Positions 11,020 through 22,379 of a stretch of 64,000 nucleotides of DNA are shown piece by piece. The position numbers and the translations under genes were made by a program. Source of the DNA: Impatiens glandulifera (taxonomy: Eukaryota; Streptophyta; Magnoliopsida; Ericales; Balsaminaceae); assembly GCF_907164915.1 (NCBI RefSeq), contig NC_061862.1:144778972-144842971 (forward strand). Reading direction: 5' to 3'. The first letter of the stretch is position 1; every line of letters starts with the position of its first letter. A model generated the notes under the pieces. That model was not told where the DNA came from and did not search any database. It worked only from the letters and a program-made list of their open reading frames with translations.

Positions 11020-11455
11020 ATTAATAGCAACGAAAAATAGTAACAATCCTTTAAACGGTTGGTATTAAGGGGTAATACCAACGGTTTTAAAAATGGTTGA
11101 TATAAAAGGGGTTAATATTTACCGCTTTTAAAACGGTTGTTATTGATCCATACTATATTAATGGTATTTAAAAAACGTTGATATAGAGGGTGTCAATATC
11201 AACGGTTTTAAATAGAGGACGTCAATATCAACGGTTTTTAAAACCGTTGATATAGAGGGAGTCAATATCAACGGTTTTAAAAACCGTTGATATAGAGAGA
11301 GTCAATCTCAATGGTTTTAAAAACCGTTGATATAGAGAGAGTCAATATCAAAGATTTTAAAAGTCATTGATATAGAAGGTGTCCATATATACCTTTATAT
11401 CAACGGTCTTAAAGTTGATATAGAGAGTCAATACCATGAATATCAACGGTTTTTA
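11020..11455. repeat. CACTA B 5' subterminal repeats
   Basis: About ten copies of a block of roughly 36-42 bases, TCAATATCAACGGTTTTAA then AACCGTTGATATAGAGGG-type, each nearly self-complementary. The matching 3' array is at 21955-22370. These are the probable transposase or TNPA binding sites by analogy with En/Spm. Confidence 0.85.
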
Positions 11456-12059
11456 TTTAATAAATTTAGTTAATGATTTATATTATAAATGTTAATTAAT
11501 ACTTTTTAAATTAAATTATATATAATCATTAATTAGTTTAATATATATATATATATATATATATGATAATTAATATATTTTAAGTATAAACTTTATATTT
11601 AATATTTTATTTTAATTAAATATATATAAATATATAAACATATAAATATATATATATATATTTTAATGTTCGAATAGATAAATCATTTATAAATTATATT
11701 ATAAATGTCCAATTGATAAATGTTTATGTAAAAGATGTTTATTAAATTTAAATTATAATTAATATTTATTTATTAATAATTAATTATATTAATCATTTAT
11801 ATGATTATTATTAAATTAATAAGTAAAAAAACTAAAATTTTATGAAAATATACTTTAAATTTAAAATTAATATATAATTATATATATATTCTTTAATTAA
11901 ATAAATATTTATAATTTATATGATAATATATTTTAAATTTTAAAACTTCATATAAATAAATTTAATTAATTATTTAATAAAGTAAATAATATATCATTTT
12001 AACGTCATTAATTGATATTGACCGTTCAGATAGTAATTATATAATTAAATTTATTAAAA

Positions 12060-12098
<39 letters not shown>

Positions 12099-13173
12099 AT
12101 TAAATAAAAATAAAATAAAAGATGAGTAAAATGTGAAACGTGTGTTAATATATTCTCAATTAATTGATTATTTCTCTCCGCACAACTATCTTTCCACTTT
12201 ATGTGGTAAAATCCAGTAGCACTAAGACCTCGTTCACCCTATGTTCTTTTGTCTTCGCTGATCCTCCTTAATTGCTTGAAGTCTTCGGCGATCCTCTTTA
12301 ACTGCTTGAAGGTATGTTTTTATGTGCTTAGATAAACTCTTTTAGAATAGTATTTTTAATCTCAAAATCTTTATTGTAGGTTGAATCTTCGTCGGTTTGA
12401 TACAGAGTTTGCTCAATCAGGGTTTTCCTTAACAAATTGAATTAAATAAGATATTTTAATTTCTTTGTCATGAATACAAATTGAATTAAATAAGATATTT
12501 TAATTTTTTTTTATCATGAATAGTCTAATTTATTTTAAACTCTAGAAGAAACATTATAATAATATAATGACTATGACTCAGATTATGACTCAGATGATGT
12601 GTAAATAATATATAATATTGATTATTATGTTAGATGATAATGCCTATATATAATATATGATCGATCGAAATGCTTTGGTAGAATGTATTGGATAATATAT
12701 GTATAAGAGTAGTAAAATTATAAAGGTGTTTGATTATATTAAATTCATAAAATTAATGGATAACTTTAAGAATGTTGGACAATGGACAAATACTTCATTT
12801 ATATCTCATTTATATCTCGTTGCAATATAGTTAAACCTAATATAATGGTAGATGTGTTTGACTTTAATCATAGCTTGATGCTTATTTAATTTTATTTTGG
12901 AAGAATTGTCTAATTTTAATGAGAACAAATAAATTTAAATATTTGTCTTCTTACTTATAAATAAATGTTTATATAAATAATTATTTTTTTACTCATACAG
13001 ATATATCACGATTATATTATTAGAAAAAAAGACCTAATTTGTTAGTTGTATATAAGACTAGGATTTGGATTGTCCTAAAATATCCAAATTTTATAAAGAG
13101 TCCTACATAATTGTTAGATGAAATTTAGATTAAAAAAATTATAACATAATTATTTTTTCTTCAATTTATAAGA
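11456..13173. other. CACTA B AT-rich leader, promoter and intron region
   Basis: 11456-12150 is almost pure A/T with (TA)n runs near 11545 and 12063. 12180-12310 is less AT-rich and looks like a leader exon (two TCTTCGGCGATCCTC-like phrases) ending in AAG/GTATG at about 12311. The rest to 13173 resembles an intron. Around 12764-12800 it contains a partial copy of the transposase phrase encoding VGQWTNTSF, the same as at 13770, probably filler from a local duplication. Confidence 0.5.
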
Positions 13174-16100
13174 ATGCATGTACCCGATAAAGAGTGGATG
13201 AATCTTGAAAGTCAACATAGACATCTGCCTGAATATATTAAGGGGGTTGATTCGTTTCTAGATTTTGCTGAGAGTTAAGGTAGAAAAACTGATATTGCGT
13301 GTCCGTGTATTAAATGTGGCAATAGAAATTATGTAGAGAGAGCTATCGTGAGAAGACACTTAATTGTACATGGAATAAGGGAAGATTATAAATTTTAGGG
13401 CTGTCATGGAGAAAAAAAGGCCGCGAAATAATAATATTTGGGTTGAAGATTATATTGGTGGTGAAAACGATAATGATGTTGAAGATGCTAATGATTTTGA
13501 TCATGATGATTTAGAAGATCATATTGATGTACAAGTTGATGATCTAGGTGATAATGATATACAAGTTGATAATGATGAAGATGATGATGTTTGTATGGAA
13601 AATATTTTAAGTGATTTATTATATCCACATTGTGGCGGTTCCAACAATAGTGAACCACAGAAGGATGCCAAAAATTTCTATAAAGTATTTAATGATTCGA
13701 ATGAACCCTTATACAAAGGATCAAAAATTTCAAAAACATCTACATTATTAAAACTACTTCACCTAAAGAATATTGGACAATGGACAAATACGTCATTTGA
13801 CATGTTATTGAAATTGTTAAAGGAAGAAATATTACCGGAAAATTCTAATCTTCCAGATTCATTTTATGAGTCTAAAAAATTTCCTTGTGATATCGGTCTT
13901 TCTTATGAGAAAATTGATACATGTAAATATAGTTGCATGCTATTTTGGAAGGATGATAAAGACTTAGAATGTTGTAAAGTGTGTGGATATTCCAGATGGA
14001 AAATTGACGAATATACTCTTGCACCTAGAAAGAAAGTCAATGAGAAAAATATCCCGAATAAGGTGTTACGTTATTTCTCACTAACACCAAGGTTGCAAAG
14101 GTTATATATGTGTTTAAAAACTGCTCCGTCCATGAGATGGCACAAGGATACTAGAGTTGATGATGAAGTTTTGAGGCATCCGGATGATTCTATTACATGG
14201 AAATCATTTGATAAAAATTATAAAGATTTTTCCATTGAACCTCGTAATGTGAGACTTGGTATAGCAAGTGATGGGTTTCAACCATTTACAAATGGAAAAA
14301 TATCGTACAGCATTTGGCCTGTGATCCTTATTCCTTATGAATTTATCACCAACAACATGTATAAACTCGTCTAATTTTATTATATCAATGATAATTCCAG
14401 GTCCAGAAAGTTCAGGAGATGCAATTGATATCTATTTGCAGTCGTTGATAGATGAACTAAGTGAATTGTGGAAAACTGGAGTGGTAACATATGATGCATC
14501 AACTTCTCAAAATTTTACTTTGCGGGCCGCTTTGTTGTGGACAATTAACGATTTTCCAATATACGCGAACTTATCCGGATGAAGTACAAAAGGGAAGCTT
14601 GCATGTCCATGCTGTTATAAAGAAACTATCTCAATGAGATTGAAAAATGGTAAGAAACAATGTTACATGTGTCATAGACGTTTCCTCTATGAGGACCACA
14701 AATTTCGTATGGAAAAAAATTCATTTGATGGTACTATTGAAGTTAGAACGGCGCCTGAAATATTATCCGGAAAAGATGTTTTAAGTAAAGTACAAGATTT
14801 GAAAGGCCTAGTCCTAAGTAAGTTTCCAACTAAAAAAACAATAGTGTCTCATGAAAGTCGGGGAGATAATTGGAATAAGATGAGTATATTCTTTGAGATA
14901 CCTTAATGGGAAACAATATTATTGAGACATAATTTAGACGTGATGCATATTGAGAAGAATATATGCGATAGTATTCTTGGAACAATTATGGATATTACGG
15001 GAAAGACTAAAGATAGTCTTAGTTCATGTCTCGATTTACAACTCTTGAATATAAGACATGAATTACATCTTGTTCTTAACAACAAAGGTGCTCATGAATG
15101 TCCCGTCGCTCCTTATACATTGAACTCTGATAAAAGAATCCGACTTTGTCAATTTCTTAAAAGATTGAAAATGCTAGAAGGTTTTTGTTCAAACATTGGA
15201 GGTTGTATAAATGTTAATGAGAAGAAGATTTCTGGTTTAAAGAGTCATGATTGTCACATATTATTACAATACATTATTCCTCTTACAACACGTGGATTAC
15301 TTCCAGATAAAGTGTATGAAATTATTGTTGATCTATCAAAGTTCTTTTGTATGTTAGGTTCAAAATCACTACAGAAAGAAAACTTGGAACAACTTAATAT
15401 TGATATTTCTTTGACACTTTGCAAGTTGGAAAAGATATCTCCTCCATCATTTTTTGACATAATGGTACATTTGTCTATTCATTTAGCATTTGAAGCTTTT
15501 CTTGGAGGACCTGTTCAATATAGGTGGATGTATCTAATAGAACAATATATCGGTACTTTAAAATCTTATGTTCGAAATAAAAATCATCCAGAAGCTTCAA
15601 TTAGTGAGTGTTATCTCATAAATGAGAGTATGAATTTATGCTCAAGATATTTCGAAGATTCATTAGTAGAGTCTTCTCTATCAGAGAATTTTCTATCCAT
15701 ATTTTCATCCATTGAAGAATTATCAACCGGAACACCATATACATATAAAAAAGGTGATCGAGAAAAGGCTCATATGTACGTATTAAAGAATTGTGAAGAG
15801 GCTGAACCATTGTACTGGTATGAGAACTAACTTAATATTTCATATATCTCATTTTACTAGTACGATAATTACTTACTTGATCACTCTAATTTTGTATACA
15901 GTGAATACATGCATGGACGCTTAAATGATGATTGTGATGAACAATATATCGATTGGTTTAGAGTCAAAGTTAGTTGACATTTTTTATCATCTACTTTATT
16001 AAATTTTAAAAATGATTATTGATTGTATTTGTTTCAACTTGATAGGTTGAACTATTAATAGACGAAAGTCAAAGATCTTATGATCTTAAAACTTTGGGAA

Positions 16101-16530
16101 GCGGTCCGACTATCTATGCGTCCAAATTCGTGTGGTATAAAATAAATGGATACAAATTTAATACGGAAACACACGACCAAGGTTTAACGACTCAAAATAG
16201 TGGTGTTCTCGTAGTTGGCAACAATGGCACAGAAATTATGAACTATTATGGAGTGTTTAATGAAATTATTGAAATGCAATATCTTTGTGGAAAACGAATT
16301 GTACTTTTCAAGTGCAAGTGGTTTGATGTGCATTCTAAAGAAAGAGGAATCAAAATAGATAAATATGGTTTTGTTAGTATAAATTTTGATAGAACATTGG
16401 AAAATCAAGATGAACCCTTTATATTGGCAAGTCAAGCAAAATAAGTGTTTTATACAGAAGATAATGTCAACAAATCAAGTTGGAAAATTGTGACAATGAC
16501 AAATCCTCGATACTCAAATATTTAATGTTT
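13174..16530 (+). pseudogene. CACTA transposase (TNPD type: Transpos_assoc, Transposase_21, DUF4218, DUF4216), broken
   Basis: Starts at ATG 13174 (MHVPDKEWMNL). The N-terminal Transpos_assoc zinc-type region (ACPCIKCGNRNY) has stops near 13276 and 13396. The frame then runs 13406-14374 with the CKVCGYSRW and LGIASDGFQPF motifs, shifts near 14365, continues through Transposase_21 (IIPGPESSGD, WTINDFPIYANLSG, stop at 14580), HNLDVMHIEKNICDS (stop at 14906 just before), and DUF4218 (LKSHDCHILLQYIIP, SFFDIMVHLSIHLAFEA, YRWMYLIEQYIGTLK) to 15830. Two further exons (about 15901-15969 and 16046-16444) encode DUF4216 (YASKFVWYKINGYKF, VLFKCKWFDVHS). It has the complete domain order but at least four stops and one frameshift. 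Confidence 0.88.
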
Positions 16531-16639
16531 TATATGAAGGTTAAATTATTGTTATTTATTTTTTAAAGATTTCTATTTTTTTAGAATTATTATTCATATA
16601 TTTTTTAATTATTATAATATATATATATGTATGCTTATT

Positions 16640-18315
16640 TCAGGATTATGGGCCACAATCGAAAAAAATAAGGGGATTGCACTACCTCCACGTAGCTTAG
16701 CTTCCGTAGTTGCACAATTACATGAGAAAAGTATGAATTCACATACTACATGAACTCCTAGTGTACTTCAGCCTATCGAGCCTCCTCCCCCTACTACATT
16801 AGAGGCGATTGAGGATATGAACATTGCATCAAATGATGAATTAATGACTGAATCTTCCTCCAAAAGAAGACGAGGAACAAATAAAAAAATTTATTTGTCA
16901 AAATCTACAGGAAGTGGAGAGAAGTTACCTATAACTTTTGGTGCAATAGACAATAAACATTGTTGTAAAAATAGAGGGATCTGGAACCGTCATCTGGGTG
17001 CCACAGTGCGAGATAATTTTGTCATTCCACATCGCACACTTAAATGGTCCTTGTTACCAAAGTCTACTATGGATCATTTGTGACAGTCTGTTACGGTGAG
17101 TTAATTTTGTTTAAAATTTATATGTAATAATATTTTTATATTGAAATGTTTCTAAATTTTTCAGGATAAATTTGAGGCAAAGAATATGGATAATTATCGA
17201 GACATATGAAAGATATTTGGAACACGTGGAGGTCAAATAATCACCTCAATCACATCATTCGACATTCCGGTAATTTAGAAGCAATTAAAGCAGACAAACC
17301 TAAAGAAATTACACAGGAGGACTGGGAGTGGTTGTTTACCCATCGATATAACACAGAACAATTCAAGGTTAGTACTGTATACATTTTTTGTTGTAAATAA
17401 TTGTTTCAATAAGTCATATCTCAATATTAATTGCATAAAGTAAGCTCAACGAATAGAAGGAATAGACAAAATGTGAAATATGTTCACCACACTGGAAGCA
17501 AGTCATTTACTCAATTAGAACGAGAAATAGTAAGACATCTAATTAATTTTGTTTCATAATTTTTATCAATTGAATTGTGTATTATTTAATTTATTTAGGA
17601 GTTGAGAGATGGACGTCCCCCAGCATTCGAAGACGTTTTTCTTGAGACTCGAATTAAAAAAGATAGAACCGTTGATCCTGATGTCCAATTGAAAGTTGTA
17701 AGTATATATATATATATATATATTTAACTTATTTGATTAATGCTATAATATAATAAATATAATATATTGAAGGATGAAATGCGTTCAATGAGAGAGAAAA
17801 ATCCTTCAATTTCCAATATTGATTTAATAGAGTATGTTTTCGGTAATCAAAGTCATGGATATGTGATCGGAATGGGTGGGGGAGTGTTGATTTCACAAGT
17901 GAGAGATATTAAATCAAAACAATATCTTCGCCAGCAGAATTTATGTCTTCAAACGAGAATAGAAGATGTTGAAGAGCTCATCACACAGAATTGGAAAATC
18001 TACGAGCCCAGAGATTAAATGATAAACTTGAGATGAAAGAGGCGAGATTAAAGGATAAACTAGAGAATCAAGAGTCAAGATTAAATGATAAGCTCGAGAT
18101 GGATAAAAAAATTGCAGCTATGATGTCACAATTTTTGGGAACTACATCTACATCGATGCCTCCCACAACGTCTTCTAATTCAGGTTAGACTAATAGCTTT
18201 AATTATTTATATTAATGTGATATAATAATTTTGATCATTTTTATGTGTATATATGTCTTTATATATAGGTTTGTTAAATTTGGATGACGAACAAATTGAT
18301 TTTGAAAAGGTGTAA
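16640..18315 (+). pseudogene. CACTA B second gene (TNPA-like), broken
   Basis: Shows the same exon order as the TNPA-like genes at 1-1447 and 42521-44270 but is diverged. Recognisable pieces: a basic segment with KNRGIWNRHLGATVRDN and PHRTLKW (16817-17083), WNTWRSNNHLNHII with ITQEDWEWLFTHRY (17206-17370), a central exon with YVFGNQSHGYVIGMGGG (17767-18000) and a charged coiled coil of RLNDKLEMKEARLKDKLE repeats (17991-18188), then a last short exon LLNLDDEQIDFEKV after an AG at about 18269. Frameshifts break it near 17200 and 18000. Confidence 0.75.
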
Positions 18316-18359
18316 GGGTTGATGTTGAACTAACAAAGAAATTGAAGATCAAACTTTTA

Positions 18360-18960
18360 TTTTAATTTAGTATTATGAACTCTTTTATTTTGTTGAAGTG
18401 TTGGATTTATAAGTGTTGGAGTTAGATGGTTTTGAATGTTAATTTTAGAATGATGTTTGAAAATTATATTGTTCTTTGAAAATTTGTGGAATTTATAAGT
18501 GTTAGAGTTAGATGGTTTTGGTTGTTAATTTTTGAATGATGTTTAAAAATTATATTGTTCATTGAAACAAAGTTTAAGTGTGTGATTTATAAGTGTTGGA
18601 GTTAGATGATTTTGAATGTTATTTTTAGAATGATGTTTGAAAATTATATTGTTCCTTGAAATTCTATGGGATTTATGAGTGTTGGGGATAGATGGTTTTG
18701 AATGTTAATTTTAAAATGATGTTTAAAAATTATATTGTTATTTGAATTTTTTTTGTTTATGTGTGGGATTTATAATTGTTGGGTTAGATGGTTTTGAAAG
18801 TTGTAATTTTAAAATGATGTTTAAAAATTATGTTGTTCTTTAAAAATTTTTGTTTATAGTATGAGATATATAGGTGTTGGAATTAGATGAGTTTGAATGC
18901 TAAATTTATAATGATGTTTAAACATTGTTCTTTGATAAATTTGACTTATATATTAAAAAT
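18360..18960. repeat. Tandem repeat of about 105-bp units in CACTA B
   Basis: Five to six diverged copies of a unit containing GGATTTATAAGTGTTGG, GTTAGATGGTTTTGAATG, GATGTTTGAAAATTATATTG. It lies directly after the stop of the TNPA-like gene, in its presumed 3' UTR. Confidence 0.85.
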
Positions 18961-19440
18961 GTATTTTTCAAATAATTTTTAAATTAAAATTATTTGAAAT
19001 AATTTTTTTATAAATTTGAAAATAAGTAGGCAACCTTATTTGAATTCAAATTGGTTTAAATTTAATTCGAAAACCATAAATAAGTTAAAATTCGTTTTTT
19101 ATCAAATATTTATAATTTTGTAAACCTCTTTATAAAAAAAAGAAAAAGAAAAAGATTATGTAACATTTAATTTTAATATTTTTATTTGTTACTTTTTACA
19201 AAATTAATTTTTTTAAGAATATAAAGAGTCGGTTAGTCAATTAAAACAAATTGTATATTCATAAAAAAAATCAAATTTATTCTTAATTTGAGTGAATTTA
19301 ATATAAATTTATTATTACTTATCAAATTAATTAAAAAAATTAAAAGTAAAATAAATAATTTTATACATAAATAATATAATAAATTAGTTATTAAATAATA
19401 TATTTATAATTTGTTGTTTTAAATCAAACAATAACCTTAT
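18961..19440. other. AT-rich tract inside CACTA B
   Basis: Homopolymer-rich A/T sequence without coding signal between the 105-bp repeats and the foreign segment at 19440. Confidence 0.5.
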
Positions 19441-21680
19441 TAATTAACTCTAATTAAAATAACTGAAGCCAAAACAGTTTTAAGAACGTGCTCTCTATCT
19501 CCTCTTGGAATACCCTAATTAAGGAGGCAGGGAGTAAAAAATTGTGTCGCCGTGAAGAATCAAAGTCAAGAGAAGAATTGAAAGAAGAGATTTCGGCATG
19601 TAAAAGAACGTGCTCTCTATCGATCTCCTCTTGGAATACCCTAATTAAGGAGGCAAGGAGCAAAATATTGCGTCATCGTGAAGAATCAAAGTCCAGAGAA
19701 GAAAGAAGAGATTTCGGGAAGTAAAATCGAAGATAGAGCAGCTAGAAGAGGATAGTGTTAGAATGAAAGTTCGGTTAGGTCGGAGCAGAGGGTTAAGGCG
19801 ATTTCTCTCACGGTAACTCTAGATTTAAAATCTAATTTATATAACACTCTTCTCCATCGATAAAGGCTTGAGTCAATTTTGTGAAAACAGAATCTTCAGT
19901 TCCGGGCAAAATTAATTCGACCCTACTCTTTTGTTCAAAAATCCTATTTTTGGTTGCTGAAGTCGTATGGCATCCAACCAACTAAATCTGAATTCATAAT
20001 AAACATATGTAGATGTGTGTCCCATAAATTAATTGGTGTTTCTTATTGGGATCCAGATTTAGAAACAAAAGGGTTTCCATTATAGAGTTTTACTGATATG
20101 CCATTGTCATTGTCATTTCCTTTATCTTTTGTTCTTTTTGTATTCTCTATTGGCTTGTCTGAATGATCTTATGTTTCTAAAATTCAATAACTTCTCTTAT
20201 TTCAGTTAGATCTTCATGAATATCCCTTACTTGATTGTTGCTTTGTTGGTACTTGTCAATTGCAAAATGGACAACATTACCTTGTGTACAAAATATTAAC
20301 ATATAATATGTCATCTGAAACGAAATGTTGCTTCTCTCTTGCTTTATCTGTCATTATCTTGTCCTTGTCTAATGAAGTACAATATAAAATCTTGGGCTGT
20401 ACAATATTTAACAATAGGACAGGTATCATTAAGTATGAGATTGTATCTGATTCACTTGTTGAATTGTTGGGTCAATTGCTATAATAAAAGATAAATAGTG
20501 AAGGACATGTTGGCTATTTCCCTAGAAGCTATTGTTGATCACAAGCTTAACACCAGTCAAGAGGTCTAATGCTAGAGTTTCTGAAATATTATGAGCTTGT
20601 TTGAGGATTAAAAACAACAAAATTGTTTGATAAGTGATTTGTGATAATCAGGTTTTTGCGTGTCCTGTCCAAAAGTCAAGACTGTCCTTTGAAGGCATCT
20701 TAAAAAAAATTAAAATGGGTATTTTAGCTGATGATTTGATTTATGAATTGACTGATGATGTTAAACAGGGCTAGGTGTTTCAATTATTTGGGATACCCTA
20801 GAAAAATTCAAGAATTTTGGTTTTCGGATCAACCCAATGTTAGGAAAATTCATGTAAACGTATTTACTTGTAGTCTACCCATGTTTGGTTGTTGTGCTAA
20901 TCTCCTCCAGGTATTAGTCAAGGTGCTTGAAAATTTTCCCTACCCTGCCTTGGTTACAAGAGAAAAAACAAGTTTACCCATGTTTGGTTCTGAAATTGTA
21001 AAGTAACTGTTGTATAGGTACAATGAATTTGGACCCTACAGCTAAGCAATTAGAAGTTATTCAGAGGCAACTGACTTCCAAATTGGGAGATGTGACATTG
21101 AAGATTGATGTGAGTGAGACTTCAATGTCTTTTTTCTATTCTTTACCATTCAAAATAAAATTACTGTTTTGTATTTACTTCTTTACCAAAGGAGTCCAAA
21201 TATTCAATTCAGGTTAGTCATTTTGTAGCTGCTGCTATCATTCTCAAAGGGCTGGGTGGTTTTCTTTTCGTGTTTGGCAGTCCATTCGATGCTTATTTAC
21301 TAGTAAAGACCGACTCTCTCCTTTCCTATTCATTACCCTATTTGGAAAATAGTATTTTGTTACTATCAGAATCTCATTAAAAATAATCATAACTTAAGAC
21401 ATTTTCAATATTATGATCCAACTTATTTTTTAGATCTTGATACAGATTATAGAATCTAATTTATATAACATTCTTCTCCATCATATAGGTACTCTTCTCC
21501 ATTGTATATCTTCTCTTTTTAAGGTATGTCCAAATGTCAGAAATTCAGAATATTTGTGATCTTAAATGATATATTTTGTTTAAAGATGAATTTATCAAGA
21601 TTTGTTTCTCGTTTTTTTTGCAGGAGAAAGAAAAGCTTGTGGAAATTGAAAGTTTAAGTTTACTCTTATAAATTTTGTTA
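19440..21680 (+). other. Possible captured host gene fragment within CACTA B
   Basis: This segment has no counterpart between the TNPA-like gene and the 3' subterminal repeats of the other CACTA copies. It opens with a leader-like region in which about 110 bases are duplicated (19478-19590 and 19607-19716, each with CTCTTGGAATACCCTAATTA), followed by less AT-rich sequence and intron-like tracts. Two short exons with proper splice sites and matching phase can be proposed: 21018-21109 (AG before, GTGAGT after; encodes MNLDPTAKQLEVIQRQL and more) and 21624-21671 (after TTTTGCAG; encodes EKEKLVEIESLSLLL then stop). I do not recognise the source gene. It could also be non-coding CACTA sequence. 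Confidence 0.4.
19478..19716. repeat. Direct duplication of about 110-130 bp
   Basis: Two adjacent copies share GAACGTGCTCTCTATC, CCTCTTGGAATACCCTAATT, GTGAAGAATCAAAGTC and GAAGAGATTTCGG with few changes. Confidence 0.85.
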
Positions 21681-21954
21681 GAAATTCAGGTTTTCCTACA
21701 AAATTATTAGAACTTGTAATCAGTTAGTTAATGTTCTTTTTTTAGTTAAAACTATGTATGATTTGATGAGATAATATTATTAAATTATTATTTAATTTAT
21801 TATTATTATTATTTAAAATGTCAATTTAAATAATATTTTTATTGTTTATTATAATGATTATTTTTTTATTTAAAAAATCAAAAATCAAATAAAATAAATT
21901 ATGCTTAAATTATTGTTACCTACGCTTGAATAAGCGCCACCCTTGCCACCCTTT

Positions 21955-22370
21955 TTAGTAATTATTGAGTAATTACAACCATTATTATAGCGTTTAATAT
22001 TAAGTAATAACAACAGTCTTTATAATTGTTGATATTGTTAAATAGTAATTGTTTACAAAACGATTGATATTATTTAATAACAACAGTTTTTAAAATCGTT
22101 GATATTGAGTAATAACAACCGTCTTTATAATTGTTGATATTGTTAAATAGTAATTGTTTACAAAACGATTGATATTATTTAATAACAACAGTTTTTAAAA
22201 TCGTTGATATTGAGTAATGAGAATAACCTTTAAAATGGTTGATATTGCTTAATAATAACCGCCCAAAAAACGATTGTTATTGTAAACCGCTTTTTGAGCG
22301 GTTACTATTACTCAATACTAACCATTATTGGTTCAATATCAACGGAAAAAATCGTTGATATTGACCTTTT
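21955..22370. repeat. CACTA B 3' subterminal repeats
   Basis: Blocks such as AATAACAACAGTTTTTAAAA followed by TCGTTGATATTGAG, repeated about eight times, including one exact duplication of roughly 115 bases (around 21998-22095 and 22113-22212). They mirror the 5' array at 11020-11455. Confidence 0.85.
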
Positions 22371-22379
22371 TTACTAGTG

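Larger units (their letters stand above)
11006..22379 (+). mobile_element. CACTA transposon B, 11.4 kb, inserted in copia gag
   Basis: Terminal inverted repeats CACTAGTAAAA at 11006 and TTTTACTAGTG at 22379, with subterminal arrays of ATCAACGGTTTTAA and TTAAAACCGTTGATAT motifs inside both ends. It carries a transposase pseudogene (13174-16530), a TNPA-like pseudogene (about 16640-18315), a tandem-repeat tract, and a 3.6-kb region foreign to the other CACTA copies (19440-21680). Comparison with the interrupted gag frame implies a TAT target duplication with one extra A at the 3' end, or equally a TA duplication with ends TCACTAG/CTAGTGA. All genes are broken, so it is non-autonomous now. Confidence 0.93.
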
